From Nitrospira sp. (GTDB lineage Bacteria > Nitrospirota > Nitrospiria > Nitrospirales > Nitrospiraceae): a stretch of 33,133 nt of DNA. Under the pieces are notes generated by a model. That model ran no database searches, was not told the origin of the DNA, and worked only from the letters and a program-made list of their open reading frames with translations. Position 1 is the first letter of the stretch, and every line of letters begins with the position of its first letter. This document shows, piece by piece, positions 15,389 to 23,159 of this stretch. The stretch is from assembly GCA_016873395.1 (NCBI GenBank), contig VGXG01000023.1:1-33133 (forward strand), written 5' to 3'. Made by a program: the position numbers and the translations under genes.

Positions 15389-16161
15389 CAGCGCACCGTG
15401 CTGTAAAGCTGGCTCAGTTTATGCGGGCTGACGCCGATCCAGTACAAGAACCGCAGGCTCCACATGAGGACAATCGTGCGGATCGATCCACGGGTCTTCC
15501 AGCGCCGATAGGAGGTGATGACCTTCGACCGGAGGCTGACCACCCGCCCTGTCTGTTTTAACCGGCTGGTGAAGTCTATATCCTCCATGATCGGGATGGG
15601 CGAAAACCCGCCCAACTCGTCGAATGTGCGCCGCCGCACGAAGATCGCCTGATCTCCCGTGGCGATGCCGGTCCAGCGGGAGCGGAGGTTGATCAGACGG
15701 CTGATCAACCAGCCCAGTCCCATATCCCGTTCGAAGCACAGGTCGAATCGCCCCCCAACACAGGCTGGCTCCTTCATGGCTTCCTCGATCTCCCGCTTTG
15801 CATCGCGGGGCAGCAGCGTGTCGGCATGCAGGAACAAGAGAATGTCCCCCCGACTGGCAGTGGCCCCGATGTTCATCTGGGTCGCCCGCCCGGCGGGAGC
15901 TGTCAGTAACGTGACGGGTGCAGGCGACACGGGGACACAGGGACGCGGGGACGCGGGGATCGCCGCGTCCTCCTCTCGCCGCGTCTCCGCGTCGGTCTCT
16001 TCACGCGTCACGCGCGACGCGGTCACGATTTCGGCGGTGCGGTCGTTGCTGCCGCCGTCTACGACGAGGAGCTCGTCGAAGCCCAGCGCGAGCGTGTGGG
16101 CAAGCGTGCGCGGCAGGACCCGTTCCTCATTCAACGTGGGGATGATGACGCTGATAAACAT
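15388..16161 (-). CDS. TIGR04283-family glycosyltransferase (GT2)
   Basis: The 257-residue GT2-fold protein starts with ISVIIPTLNEERVLPRTL and continues with LLVVDGGSNDRTAEI, GRATQMNIGA, LLFLHADTLLP (metal and sugar-nucleotide site), GGRFDLCFE, and IATGDQAIFVRR with IMEDIDFTSRL. It would transfer a sugar from a nucleotide donor at the inner face of the membrane; a hydrophobic C-terminal segment may attach it. The adjacent gene is its usual TIGR04282 partner. About 34 residues (49-82) encoded by a family B repeat interrupt the domain just before the conserved TAPAGRATQMN. The frame is preserved. Confidence 0.85.
   Translation of the reverse strand: MFISVIIPTLNEERVLPRTLAHTLALGFDELLVVDGGSNDRTAEIVTASRVTREETDAETRREEDAAIPASPRPCVPVSPAPVTLLTAPAGRATQMNIGATASRGDILLFLHADTLLPRDAKREIEEAMKEPACVGGRFDLCFERDMGLGWLISRLINLRSRWTGIATGDQAIFVRRRTFDELGGFSPIPIMEDIDFTSRLKQTGRVVSLRSKVITSYRRWKTRGSIRTIVLMWSLRFLYWIGVSPHKLSQLYSTVR
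15924..16016. repeat. Family B repeat (GACGCGG runs) inside the TIGR04283 gene
   Basis: Runs of GACACGGGGACACAGGGACG and CGGGGACGCGG are opposed by CCGCGTCTCCGCGTCGGTCT. It is read in frame and adds an Arg/Glu/Pro-rich peptide of about 34 residues. Confidence 0.78.
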
Positions 16162-16162
16162 T

Positions 16163-16272
16163 GAGCGATCAGCGTTCAGCGATCAGCGGCCAGCACCCCC
16201 TCCCCGAGACCCTCCCCCTTGAAAGGGGGAGGGGAGGGTGGGGGTGAAGCTGAAAGCTGACGGCTGAAAGCT
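16163..16272. repeat. Nested families E and D repeat
   Basis: The outer arms are GCGATCAGCGTTCAGCGATC on the left and GCTGAAAGCTGACGGCTGAA on the right. Inside lies CCCTCCCCCT-TGAA-AGGGGGAGGG (16210-16233), a perfect 10-bp stem. It occupies the whole gap between the membrane-protein gene and the TIGR04283 gene. Confidence 0.75.
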
Positions 16273-16701
16273 TCATTGCCTGGTTGGGGCCGCGGTTTTG
16301 AACATGAAGAACACGACCATCGCGACGGTTCCCCAAAACACCACCTGTTTGTGCCAGAACAGCACCTCGCCGTAGTGGAAAAAGGCCAGGCCGAAGGCGA
16401 TCGCGACGGTGATCACGATGTAGCGAACGGTGGGATGGACGATCGCGGCATGGGCCCAGACAGCCAGGCCGGCAAAGTACAGGAGCAGCGGGACGACGTT
16501 GATCTCGAACCCACCGCTGATCGAGAGCAATACGTTCAGGAAGCCGACGAACATCATTCCCACGCCGACCATCAGCTCGGCGGTGTGGAGCTGGCGGTCT
16601 TCCCCCGAACCCCTGTCCCCCTGGTCGCGTTCACCGGCAGGGCTTGGTGAAGCCGGGGGCGGGGGAACGAATTGATTCGGGTCCTTGGGTGGCATACTCA
16701 T
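16273..16701 (-). CDS. Membrane protein of unknown function
   Basis: The 142-residue protein has a proline-rich cytoplasmic leader (residues 1-38), then four hydrophobic segments: LMVGVGMMFVGFLNVLLSI, NVVPLLLYFAGLAVWAHAA, VRYIVITVAIAFGLAFFHYG and VVFWGTVAMVVFFMF. I recognise no family. Its ATG overlaps the dcd stop codon in an ATGA arrangement, so it is probably translated together with dcd. The leader's sequence SPSPAGERD resembles peptides encoded by the family D repeats elsewhere, but no clear inverted repeat is present there. Confidence 0.75.
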   Translation of the reverse strand: MSMPPKDPNQFVPPPPASPSPAGERDQGDRGSGEDRQLHTAELMVGVGMMFVGFLNVLLSISGGFEINVVPLLLYFAGLAVWAHAAIVHPTVRYIVITVAIAFGLAFFHYGEVLFWHKQVVFWGTVAMVVFFMFKTAAPTRQ

Positions 16702-17930
16702 GCTTTAAAGTGCTTGCTCAGGGTGAGCCCCTGACGTTGATAGGATGAGCCCAGAGTCGATCCATATACGTGGATGGGAGGCTCGATCATTTTCTCGTAG
16801 ACCACCTTGAAAAAGGTTTGGCCGTCGTAGATCAGGAAGGGGACATCATGAGGCCGCACCTCCAGCACCACCTGGGTGCCCTTGATCTCACCGTGCCCAT
16901 GGCCGAATCCCGGATCGAAGAAGCCGGCATAATGGGTGCGGAGCTCCCCGCAGGCCGCTTCATAGGCCACCATCTCGGCTGCGTACTCAGGCGGCACGCT
17001 GATCCGCTCCTTGGAGGCCAGGATGTAGAATTCCTCAGGTTCGAGCAGCAGGCTGTCGTGACGGTGCCGCCGGAGCGGCTCCCAGAAATCCATCGCCGCG
17101 TAGTAGCCCACCTTGGACAGGTCGATGACGTGGCTGTTCTTCTTCGCCCGATACCCGATGATTGAATCGTGCCGCTTGTCGGAACCCCGCAGGTCTATCC
17201 TCAGGAAGAGGCCCTGACCGGTCCGCAACTCGCGCAACGGCACCGGGTGCCCGTCTCCCTCATCAGGCTCACTGTGGTGGAGAAGCGGCGTGGCTTTGTG
17301 CAGGCTTCGGACTCCGGAATCGGACAGGGTCGCCGGCCCGCGCACGAGCCGGAGCTGATTGAGCGAGAGGCCGGTCCTGACCTTGATGGCGAAGGAGCGG
17401 GGCACAATTTCCAGGTACAGGGGGCCGTGGTAGCCGGCCCGGATCTCGTCGAAGCCGGTGTTGAGGTCCGTGATGACGCGGGTGAAGACGTCCAACCGGC
17501 CGGTCGTGCTCTTGGGATTGGTCCTGGCTCGCAGCGTCGGTGTGAGGTGCAGGCTCTCCAGCAACGGCACGAGGTAGACGTGGCCTTTTTCCAGGATGGC
17601 GCCTCCGCTGAGGTCCATCTCGTACATCACGAGGTCGGATTGGTAGAAGTCCAGGACGTCTTGTCCGGCGGACCCATGTAGGGTCAGGCGGCTCTTGATC
17701 TCCGAGCGTTCCGGCAGGAAGCTGCTCAGCAGGCGGTAGGCTTTCCTTCCCAGACGCAGGTCGAGGCTGGCCGGCTGGATCTGACGGTCCTCGATCGGCA
17801 CGTCCGCCAGAATGACCCGGTCAGCAATGAGCTGCTTCAGTCGTTGGTAGGGCAGGATGCCGTTCCTTCGAGGAGCCTCAGGACTGGTCCTTCGAGGGGA
17901 TTCAGGACTGGACTGGCGAGAACGCTTCAC
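16698..17930 (-). CDS. dcd: Two-domain 2'-deoxycytidine 5'-triphosphate deaminase
   Basis: The 410-residue protein is the long form of dCTP deaminase with two dUTPase-like folds, unlike the 190-residue E. coli enzyme. The N-terminal half holds GILPYQRLKQLI, PIEDRQIQPASLDLRLG, and the catalytic region NPKSTTGRLDVFTRVITDL with S141, R145 and the likely general base E174 in LYLEIVPRSF. The second half repeats the fold (YILASKERISVPPEYAAEM, FDPGFGHGHGEIKGTQVVLE). It converts dCTP to dUTP for thymidylate synthesis. The start is a GTG overlapping the upstream KamA stop (GTGA). Residues 7-23 come from a tandem 24-bp duplication containing CTCGAAGGA. Confidence 0.85.
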   Translation of the reverse strand: MKRSRQSSPESPRRTSPEAPRRNGILPYQRLKQLIADRVILADVPIEDRQIQPASLDLRLGRKAYRLLSSFLPERSEIKSRLTLHGSAGQDVLDFYQSDLVMYEMDLSGGAILEKGHVYLVPLLESLHLTPTLRARTNPKSTTGRLDVFTRVITDLNTGFDEIRAGYHGPLYLEIVPRSFAIKVRTGLSLNQLRLVRGPATLSDSGVRSLHKATPLLHHSEPDEGDGHPVPLRELRTGQGLFLRIDLRGSDKRHDSIIGYRAKKNSHVIDLSKVGYYAAMDFWEPLRRHRHDSLLLEPEEFYILASKERISVPPEYAAEMVAYEAACGELRTHYAGFFDPGFGHGHGEIKGTQVVLEVRPHDVPFLIYDGQTFFKVVYEKMIEPPIHVYGSTLGSSYQRQGLTLSKHFKA

Positions 17931-19147
17931 AGGTCGTGCAGGCCTCCCTTGTCGCCGTTCCCACAGCCGGCCATGCCTAAGCGAGCACCGTTCAAATGGT
18001 GAGACCCGACCATCGGTAGCTCCCGTTTCCGCCCCTCACCCCAGCCCTCTCCCGGGGACCCGTTGCTCCGTCCGTTGCAACGGGTGATGGGAGAGGGGAG
18101 GGAGAGGGGGGGCTGGGGATAGTGGAAGACCTTGTTCTCGTAATTTTTGAGCAGGGCTCCGTCCTCGTCCAGATGTACCAGATAATCGGGCGGCAGGATC
18201 GGGATCTTTCCGCCTCCGCCCGGCGCGTCGATCACGAAGTGGGGGACCGCCATGCCGCTGGTATGGCCTTGCAGCGCACGGACGATGTCCATCCCCGTTT
18301 CCACCGTCGTGCGGAAATGATTCGTGCCTTTGGTCAGGTCCGCCTGGTACAGGTAGTAGGGCTTCACGCGGGCCAGCAGGAGCTGATGCACGAGCCGCTT
18401 CATCACTTCCGGATCGTCGTTGACGCCCTTCAGCAGCACGGTCTGGGCGCCCAGCGGGACCCCCGCGTCCGCCAGCATTCCGCAGGCGGCCTTCACCTCT
18501 TGGGTCAGCTCGTCCGGATGGTTGAAGTGCAGGTTCATGTAGATCGGATGGTACTTCTTGACGATCTCGCACAACTTCGGCGTGATGCGCTGGGGCAGAG
18601 TCCCCGGCACGCGGGACCCGATCCGGATCAGCTCCAGATGGGGGATCGTGCGCAGCGCTTTGAAAATGCGCTCCAGCAGGTGGTCGGGCAGGAGCAGCGG
18701 GTCCCCTCCCGACAGGATCACGTCCCGCACCTCCGGATGGTCCCGCAGGTAGTCAATGGCGCGGTCCAGCTCGCCCTTTTTCAAGAAACCCGGCTTGCCC
18801 ACGAGACGCTTGCGCGTGCAGAACCGGCAGTAGATCGGACACTGGTTCGTGACCATGAGCAAGGCCCGGTCGGGATAGCGGTGCACCAGATGAGGCACGG
18901 GGCTCATCGTATCTTCCTCGAGCGGGTCGTCCGGCGCTTCGAAGTCGGCCATTTCAAGCGGGTCGGGGACGACCTGTTTCCAGATGGCGTCGCCCTGTTC
19001 CTTGATCGTGGCCAGAACGGTCGGCGTGATGCGCATGGGATAATCGCCGACGACGGCCTCGATCTCCTTGGGATCGACGCCCAGATGGGCGGCCAGGTCC
19101 TTCGGCTTCACGATGCTGTCAGCGAGGATCCGTTTCCATGCCTCCAC
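17927..19147 (-). CDS. kamA: Lysine 2,3-aminomutase family radical SAM/PLP enzyme (KamA/EpmB)
   Basis: The 406-residue protein has the CxxxCxxC cluster site C103-C107-C110 (CPIYCRFC), the SAM-binding DVILSGGDPLLL, the PLP lysine K314 in DAPGGGGKIP, and two aspartates D270 and D307. Their spacing from K314 equals that of the lysine-binding D293 and D330 in clostridial KamA. It should convert L-lysine to beta-lysine in the cytoplasm; an EF-P-modifying (EpmB) role is the alternative, but no epmA is nearby. After about residue 343 the sequence is a tail of roughly 63 residues, most of it family D and P repeat-derived, that replaces the native C-terminus. The start is a GTG with AAAGGA upstream. 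Confidence 0.87.
   Translation of the reverse strand: MEAWKRILADSIVKPKDLAAHLGVDPKEIEAVVGDYPMRITPTVLATIKEQGDAIWKQVVPDPLEMADFEAPDDPLEEDTMSPVPHLVHRYPDRALLMVTNQCPIYCRFCTRKRLVGKPGFLKKGELDRAIDYLRDHPEVRDVILSGGDPLLLPDHLLERIFKALRTIPHLELIRIGSRVPGTLPQRITPKLCEIVKKYHPIYMNLHFNHPDELTQEVKAACGMLADAGVPLGAQTVLLKGVNDDPEVMKRLVHQLLLARVKPYYLYQADLTKGTNHFRTTVETGMDIVRALQGHTSGMAVPHFVIDAPGGGGKIPILPPDYLVHLDEDGALLKNYENKVFHYPQPPLSLPSPITRCNGRSNGSPGEGWGEGRKRELPMVGSHHLNGARLGMAGCGNGDKGGLHDL
18030..18119. repeat. Family D repeat with nested family P palindrome in the kamA 3' end
   Basis: Outer arms CCCCTCACCCCAGCCCTCTC and GGGAGAGGGG...GGCTGGGG enclose ACCCGTTGC (18058-18066) and GCAACGGGT (18077-18085). It encodes most of the non-conserved C-terminal tail of the KamA-like protein. 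Confidence 0.8.
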
Positions 19148-19164
19148 GTCTCAATCCTTTCGTT

Positions 19165-19266
19165 GACGGCGAGCGGCTAGAGGTTGCAAGAAGGAAACTC
19201 TTCCCCCTTGCCCCTTGCCGGGGACCCGTTGCTCTGGGGAGTGCAATGGGTGCCCCCCTCGCCGTC
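19165..19266. repeat. Family A repeat with nested family P palindrome between grx-like gene and kamA
   Basis: Perfect 9-bp outer arms GACGGCGAG (19165-19173) and CTCGCCGTC (19258-19266) enclose CTTGCC runs and ACCCGTTGC/GCAATGGGT (19224-19232/19243-19251). It encodes the last 30 or so residues of the glutaredoxin-like protein. Confidence 0.82.
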
Positions 19267-19500
19267 TTTCCCGTACTGCTCGTCCAGATACGCCAGAATA
19301 TCCCGCGTTTCGGTCAGGACCTTGTCTCCGTCCTTCAGAACCGGCACGTAATACTGGCCCGACACGTCATAGACCTGGCTCCGCATCGGCCGGAAGTCCG
19401 GCACCACCACGTCTTCATAGGCCAAGCCCAGTTCCGCCAGCTTCTCCCGGACAGCCGCGCATTCCGGACACCAGTTTACATGATAGAACGTTACCGCCAT
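19177..19500 (-). CDS. Glutaredoxin/GST N-terminal-like thioredoxin-fold protein
   Basis: Residues 1-77 form a glutaredoxin-like thioredoxin fold with active site C11-P-E-C14 (VNWCPECAAVREKL), the cis-proline region YYVPVLKDGDKVL, and ILAYLDEQYG. It is probably a small cytoplasmic thiol oxidoreductase. The remaining 30 residues are encoded by the family A/P repeat and have no counterpart in the family, so the native stop codon has been replaced. It lies between the ATP-grasp-like gene and kamA on the same strand. Confidence 0.82.
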   Translation of the reverse strand: MAVTFYHVNWCPECAAVREKLAELGLAYEDVVVPDFRPMRSQVYDVSGQYYVPVLKDGDKVLTETRDILAYLDEQYGKDGEGGTHCTPQSNGSPARGKGEEFPSCNL

Positions 19501-19509
19501 AAAATACCC

Positions 19510-19590
19510 GTAACGAGTGACAAGTGACGAGTGACAAGAAGGTGGTGCGTCTGATTGAACCCGTCACCTGTCACGCGTCACCCGTCACTT
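19510..19590. repeat. GTGACGAGTGACAAG composite inverted repeat (family F), copy 1
   Basis: ACGAGTGACAAGTGACGAGT with GACAAG is opposed by CCCGTCACCTGTCACGCGTC with ACCCGTCACTT across a spacer of about 25 bp. The stop codon of the ATP-grasp-like gene lies in its right arm. Half-elements of the same kind occur at about 21149-21185 and 28741-28766. Confidence 0.75.
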
Positions 19591-21140
19591 CCTTTGAGAA
19601 GCGCGCAGGGTGTCATGATCGCATCGCGCATCCCGTGGATCAGCTTCTTGTCCAACGGACAGACCGTCGCCAGCACCCCGCCCAATTCGGCCCGCTCGCC
19701 GGTGACGAAGTAGTAGGGCGACAGCCTCGCCCGTCCGGCCATCGGGACAATCTCGTTGGCGCCTTCGTCGTAATAGGACAGGGCGTATTGCCGTCCCTTG
19801 TGGAACTCTTGCAGGACGTACGGGATGGTCGGGAAGGAGGCCAATGCCTTGTCCAGCGCTTCGGCCCATTCCGTCTGGGACAGGTCGTGGCCGACCGACA
19901 CGCCCCGGCTGCCCCAGGCGAGCTCCGAGAAGCCGGAGGGCTTGACGGCATACTGCCGATCCTTCTGGGAAGCTCCGGCCAGCTCGTGCCAGTCAGCAAC
20001 CGCGCGTCCGGCTAGGCGCAGGCCGGGGATCACGGCACTCGGCGGCAAAGGGCGCGGGTCCAGGATCCAGGTGCGCGGCAGCAGGCCGGCCAGGAGGCCA
20101 TAAGATTCTTCCCCCAGTTCCTTCATCCAAAACGGAGTCAGGACCGGGTGGTGGAACAGGGCGAAGGCCAACTTCTCCTCCAGCGCCGGTTTGAACGGAG
20201 GCGTGACGAACGTCCGGTCCTTCTTGGCACTGTACATGATCAGTTCGGATTTCGGGATATTCTTGAGGTCGAAGAGTTCGAAGAAGCGATAGGCCAGCGA
20301 GACGGGACGGTCGCCTACTCCGCCGCCGACCAGCAAGGCCTCCTCGGTAAAGCGGATATCGTGGGGCTCGACGCAATAGGCCTCAAGCCCCGCACTCCGC
20401 AGCCGCGCTGCCATCCACTGCATTTCAGGACGATAGTCCTTGGCCTCGTCGGACACGACGATGGCGACGCACCCATCTCGATCGCCAAGCTGGGCTCGCA
20501 GCATGGCCGCGAAGCCGCGCGCCATCCCATCCAAGCCGCCGACAATTTCAAAGAGGCGAGGGGCGAGAGGCGAGGGGCGAGAGGTGGAAGCCAGAGAATC
20601 AGCCTGATTTTCCACTTGCCACTTGCCACTTGCCACTTGCCCATAGGCCTTTGCCAGCGCGCCGGTCAGCCCGATGCCGCCCGGCACGGAATCCAACTCG
20701 GTGATGACCATCCGGTACCCATGCAGGCTCTCGTCGGTGGGGATGATGTCCGGGCGGATGACCCCCGGCAGGAGATCCCGGAAGCGCTTCATGCGGCTAT
20801 AGGCAATCAGGGATTCCGGCTTTCCCTGGTCGAGATAGGCGGCTATCCACGCAGGCTGCGTGCCACGGACACTGTCCAGATACAGGCGGTTCAGGGCCCG
20901 GTAGAAGGCCAGGAGATGATTGCCCAGGGAACGGAAGAAGGCCACGTCCTCGGGGGAAAGCAGGAAGGGAGCAGGGGCGATGCGCCAGCGAGTGGCGACA
21001 GGCGGTTCTTCACCTGCCGAGCGGCCCTTCTGAGAACCGTGATAGAGCCCATCCTGGACCAGGGCTTCACGAACGTGGAAGCACCGAGCTAGGTCGGTTG
21101 CGGTTCTGGTTGGGTATGCGAGATCGCGCGTGAGAGCCAT
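19578..21140 (-). CDS. ATP-grasp-like protein, possibly circularly permuted
   Basis: The protein of about 520 residues is not one I can name. The block TELDSVPGGIGLTG and the later segments YAVKPSGFSELAWGSRGVSV and EWAEALDKALASFPTIPYVL followed by QEF resemble the lysine-bearing and metal-binding parts of ATP-grasp ligases of the circularly permuted type. An amide- or peptide-bond-forming role is therefore a guess. Residues about 167-196 are encoded by a family A repeat, and the last few by family F. The ATG at 21140 is preferred to a GTG at 21161 that lies in a repeat. It is the first gene of the eight-gene minus-strand cluster. Confidence 0.6.
   Translation of the reverse strand: MALTRDLAYPTRTATDLARCFHVREALVQDGLYHGSQKGRSAGEEPPVATRWRIAPAPFLLSPEDVAFFRSLGNHLLAFYRALNRLYLDSVRGTQPAWIAAYLDQGKPESLIAYSRMKRFRDLLPGVIRPDIIPTDESLHGYRMVITELDSVPGGIGLTGALAKAYGQVASGKWQVENQADSLASTSRPSPLAPRLFEIVGGLDGMARGFAAMLRAQLGDRDGCVAIVVSDEAKDYRPEMQWMAARLRSAGLEAYCVEPHDIRFTEEALLVGGGVGDRPVSLAYRFFELFDLKNIPKSELIMYSAKKDRTFVTPPFKPALEEKLAFALFHHPVLTPFWMKELGEESYGLLAGLLPRTWILDPRPLPPSAVIPGLRLAGRAVADWHELAGASQKDRQYAVKPSGFSELAWGSRGVSVGHDLSQTEWAEALDKALASFPTIPYVLQEFHKGRQYALSYYDEGANEIVPMAGRARLSPYYFVTGERAELGGVLATVCPLDKKLIHGMRDAIMTPCALLKGSDG
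20551..20642. repeat. Family A repeat inside the ATP-grasp-like gene
   Basis: GAGGCGAGGGGCGAGAGGCG with GAGGGGCGAGAGG is opposed by four CACTTGC(C) units (20611-20642). It is read in frame as about 30 residues between two conserved segments. Confidence 0.82.
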
Positions 21141-21212
21141 TCGTCGATCGTCATGGGTCACCCGTCACCCGCCGGCGAATGACGAATGATGATCCGCCCC
21201 CAGACGGCGCTG

Positions 21213-21241
21213 ATCGTAACATGGCCCCGTCGCCCATACAA
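21213..21241 (-). promoter_or_regulatory. Candidate promoter of the minus-strand cluster
   Basis: On the minus strand TTGTAT (21241-21236) and TACGAT (21218-21213) are 17 bp apart, about 70 bp before the likely ATG of the ATP-grasp-like gene. It could drive the whole co-directional cluster down to the SDR gene. Confidence 0.4.
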
Positions 21242-21326
21242 GGGCCGCGGTCCTGGCTGAGGCGGTCCGGCCCAGCGATGAGCCGTGCAAAACACCAGGC
21301 TGGGGGGCATCTTGACTGGGGATTCC

Positions 21327-21355
21327 TTGCTACTCCACCCTTGGCGTCGTATCAT
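21327..21355 (+). promoter_or_regulatory. Candidate promoter of the YkgJ/DUF2156 fusion gene
   Basis: TTGCTA (21327-21332) and TATCAT (21350-21355) are 17 bp apart and 18 bp before the first in-frame ATG. If used, translation would more likely begin at the ATG at 21392 or 21416. Confidence 0.3.
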
Positions 21356-21373
21356 GACTGATCTATCGATCCT

Positions 21374-23137
21374 ATGGGCACCGAGCTTCACATGCCTCGC
21401 CCGAAGCTGCTTCCCATGGCCCCGCTGCCGCAACTGGTGCCGAGCCAGGCCTGTTTCAGTTGCGATGTCTGCTGCCGTTTTCCGGAAGCAGACAGTTTTC
21501 TGAGACCCTACTTTACCGCCGAGGAGATTCAGGGCGCAGTCTCCCACGGTCTTGATCCGGCTCATTTCTCCGAGCCGACCGGCTGCCAGGTCACTGTCGT
21601 TCCGAACCCTTCCGGCGAGGGCTACCTCTGTCCCGCCCTCGATCCCTCGACCAGCCGCTGTCGGATCTACGATAGCCGCCCGCTGGATTGCCAGCTCTAT
21701 CCGCTGGCGCTGATGTGGAGCGCCGACGGCAGCGAAGTTCTTCTGGGCTGGGACAGCAAGTGTCCGTTCCTGCGCGAGAGCGCCGACGAGGGGCGAGGGG
21801 CGAGGGGCGAGGGGCTGGAATCAGGCGAGGAGCGTGAGGCGAAAGCTTCTCTTGGCCATCAGCCATCAGCGACTCGACTGAGCTCGCCGAAGTCCATCAG
21901 CCATCAGCTCCCTCCGCCTGGCATTCGCGCGTATGCGGATCAGATCGCGAGCCTGATCGAGCGGGACGAGACCATCGGGACGCTCGTTCGACACCCCCGG
22001 TTGATCGGTCCGTTCCAGGAGGATGTGGCGGTCCTCCGAACGGTACCGCGACTCACCGCGAGACTGACAGTAAGCCGTGAGGCAAGTGGTGAGAGCCCCC
22101 GCGTCTCCGCGTCTCCGTGTCCCAGCCCCTCCGAAGGGGCGACGCGGCGAAGGGGCGACGCGACGTCTCTCGCCCTTCGTCCGCTTACGCTGGACGATCG
22201 GCCGCGCTTTGAGCGTGCCCTGGCTGGTTTTCAGACGCCGCTGGCCCACTATGCTTTTGCCCCGCACGTCGTCTGGCGCGAGTGCTTCTCCTATCGCTGG
22301 GCCGAGGTAGCGGGGTGTTTCTGCCTGTTCGCCGAGTATGCGGATGGGGTCTTCATGCCGCTCCCGCCCCTCCGGTTGGAGACGGGCGAGAGGCGAGAGG
22401 CGAGGGGCGAGAGGGAAGAATCCGGCCGCTTGCCACTTGCCGCTTGCCCCTCGCCGTCAGTGCTGGCAGCGTGTTTCGCATTGATGCGGGAACGGAACAA
22501 AGGCACCGCTGTCAGCCGGATCGAAAACATCCCGGAAGAGTTCAAGCCCGCCTTTGAATCGCTCGGCTATCGCCTCGTGCCCAAGGACCCGGACTACCTC
22601 TACCGGGCCTCGGATCTGGCCGGGCTTGTCGGCGACCGTTACAAGTCCCAGCGCGCCGCCTGCAACCGGTTCGTTCGTGTTTATGCGACGGCGAAGCTGG
22701 AAGCCTATCAAGAAGCCGACTCTGACGAGTGTCTAGCCCTGTTCCGTAATTGGGCCGCGCAGAAACAGCAGGAGCCGTGCGATGAGCTGGCGTCCTACAT
22801 GCTGAGCGACGCCGAATCGGCCCATCGCGAAGCCTTGGTCCATCACCATGAACTGGGGCTGGTGGGAAGGGTGGTCAGGGTCGGCGCGGCGATCCGGGGC
22901 TACACTTTTGGGTGCCGCCGTTCTGTCTCTGTGTTCTGCGTCCTGTTCGAAGTGGCGGACCGGACAATCCCCGGCCTCGCCCAGTTCATGTTCAAGGAAT
23001 TCTGCCGGGAGGCGGCAGGGGAAGGGTACGAATTCGTCAACACGATGGATGATTCGGGGCTTCCCAGCCTGGCTCGATCCAAGCGGGCCTATCATCCGGT
23101 ACAATTGGTGACAAGTTTTATCGCCACCGAGTTCTGA
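21374..23137 (+). CDS. Fusion of a YkgJ-type cysteine-cluster domain and a DUF2156 acyltransferase-like domain
   Basis: The N-terminal 135 residues follow the YkgJ zinc/iron-chelating family: CFSCDVCCRF (C27, C30, C33, C34), then CPAL, RCRIYDSRPLDCQLYPL and DSKC. Residues about 268-587 are a DUF2156 domain, the GNAT-like fold of phosphatidylglycerol lysyltransferase C-termini, with ENIPEEFKPAFESLGYRL, SQRAACNRF and the final VNTMDDSGLPSLARSKRAYH. The usual substrate is an aminoacyl-tRNA or acyl donor, but nothing here fixes it. Three in-frame repeats add residues 138-182, 233-266 and 337-362, over 100 residues in all. The start is uncertain (Met 1, 7 or 15). Confidence 0.8.
   Translation: MGTELHMPRPKLLPMAPLPQLVPSQACFSCDVCCRFPEADSFLRPYFTAEEIQGAVSHGLDPAHFSEPTGCQVTVVPNPSGEGYLCPALDPSTSRCRIYDSRPLDCQLYPLALMWSADGSEVLLGWDSKCPFLRESADEGRGARGEGLESGEEREAKASLGHQPSATRLSSPKSISHQLPPPGIRAYADQIASLIERDETIGTLVRHPRLIGPFQEDVAVLRTVPRLTARLTVSREASGESPRVSASPCPSPSEGATRRRGDATSLALRPLTLDDRPRFERALAGFQTPLAHYAFAPHVVWRECFSYRWAEVAGCFCLFAEYADGVFMPLPPLRLETGERREARGEREESGRLPLAACPSPSVLAACFALMRERNKGTAVSRIENIPEEFKPAFESLGYRLVPKDPDYLYRASDLAGLVGDRYKSQRAACNRFVRVYATAKLEAYQEADSDECLALFRNWAAQKQQEPCDELASYMLSDAESAHREALVHHHELGLVGRVVRVGAAIRGYTFGCRRSVSVFCVLFEVADRTIPGLAQFMFKEFCREAAGEGYEFVNTMDDSGLPSLARSKRAYHPVQLVTSFIATEF
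21786..21910. repeat. Family A repeat with CCATCAGC units, insertion 1 in the YkgJ/DUF2156 gene
   Basis: GAGGGGCGAGGGGCGAGGGG and related units are followed by GGCCATCAGCCATCAGCGAC and CCATCAGCCATCAGC. Read in frame as about 45 residues between the cysteine domain and the linker. Confidence 0.72.
22092..22173. repeat. Family B repeat, insertion 2 in the YkgJ/DUF2156 gene
   Basis: CCCCCGCGTCTCCGCGTCTC with CGTGTC is opposed by GACGCGGCGAAGGGGCGACG across GCCCCT-CCGA-AGGGGC. Read in frame. Confidence 0.75.
22381..22458. repeat. Family A repeat, insertion 3 in the YkgJ/DUF2156 gene
   Basis: GACGGGCGAGAGGCGAGAGG with CGAGGGGCGAG is opposed by GCTTGCCACTTGCCGCTTGC with CCCTCGCCGTC. Read in frame as about 26 residues inside the acyltransferase-like domain. 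Confidence 0.82.
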
Positions 23138-23159
23138 TCGGCAGAGAGGTCGGTTCCCG

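Noticed and set aside
18030-18119. Repeat in the kamA 3' end as an ordinary rho-independent terminator
   Set aside because: There is no T-tract, it lies inside the coding frame, and the same sequence type occurs in the middle of other genes.
20551-20642. CRISPR-like array of CACTTGC units
   Set aside because: Units are 7 bp, tandem without spacers, opposed by inverted units, and within a coding frame; no cas genes are present.
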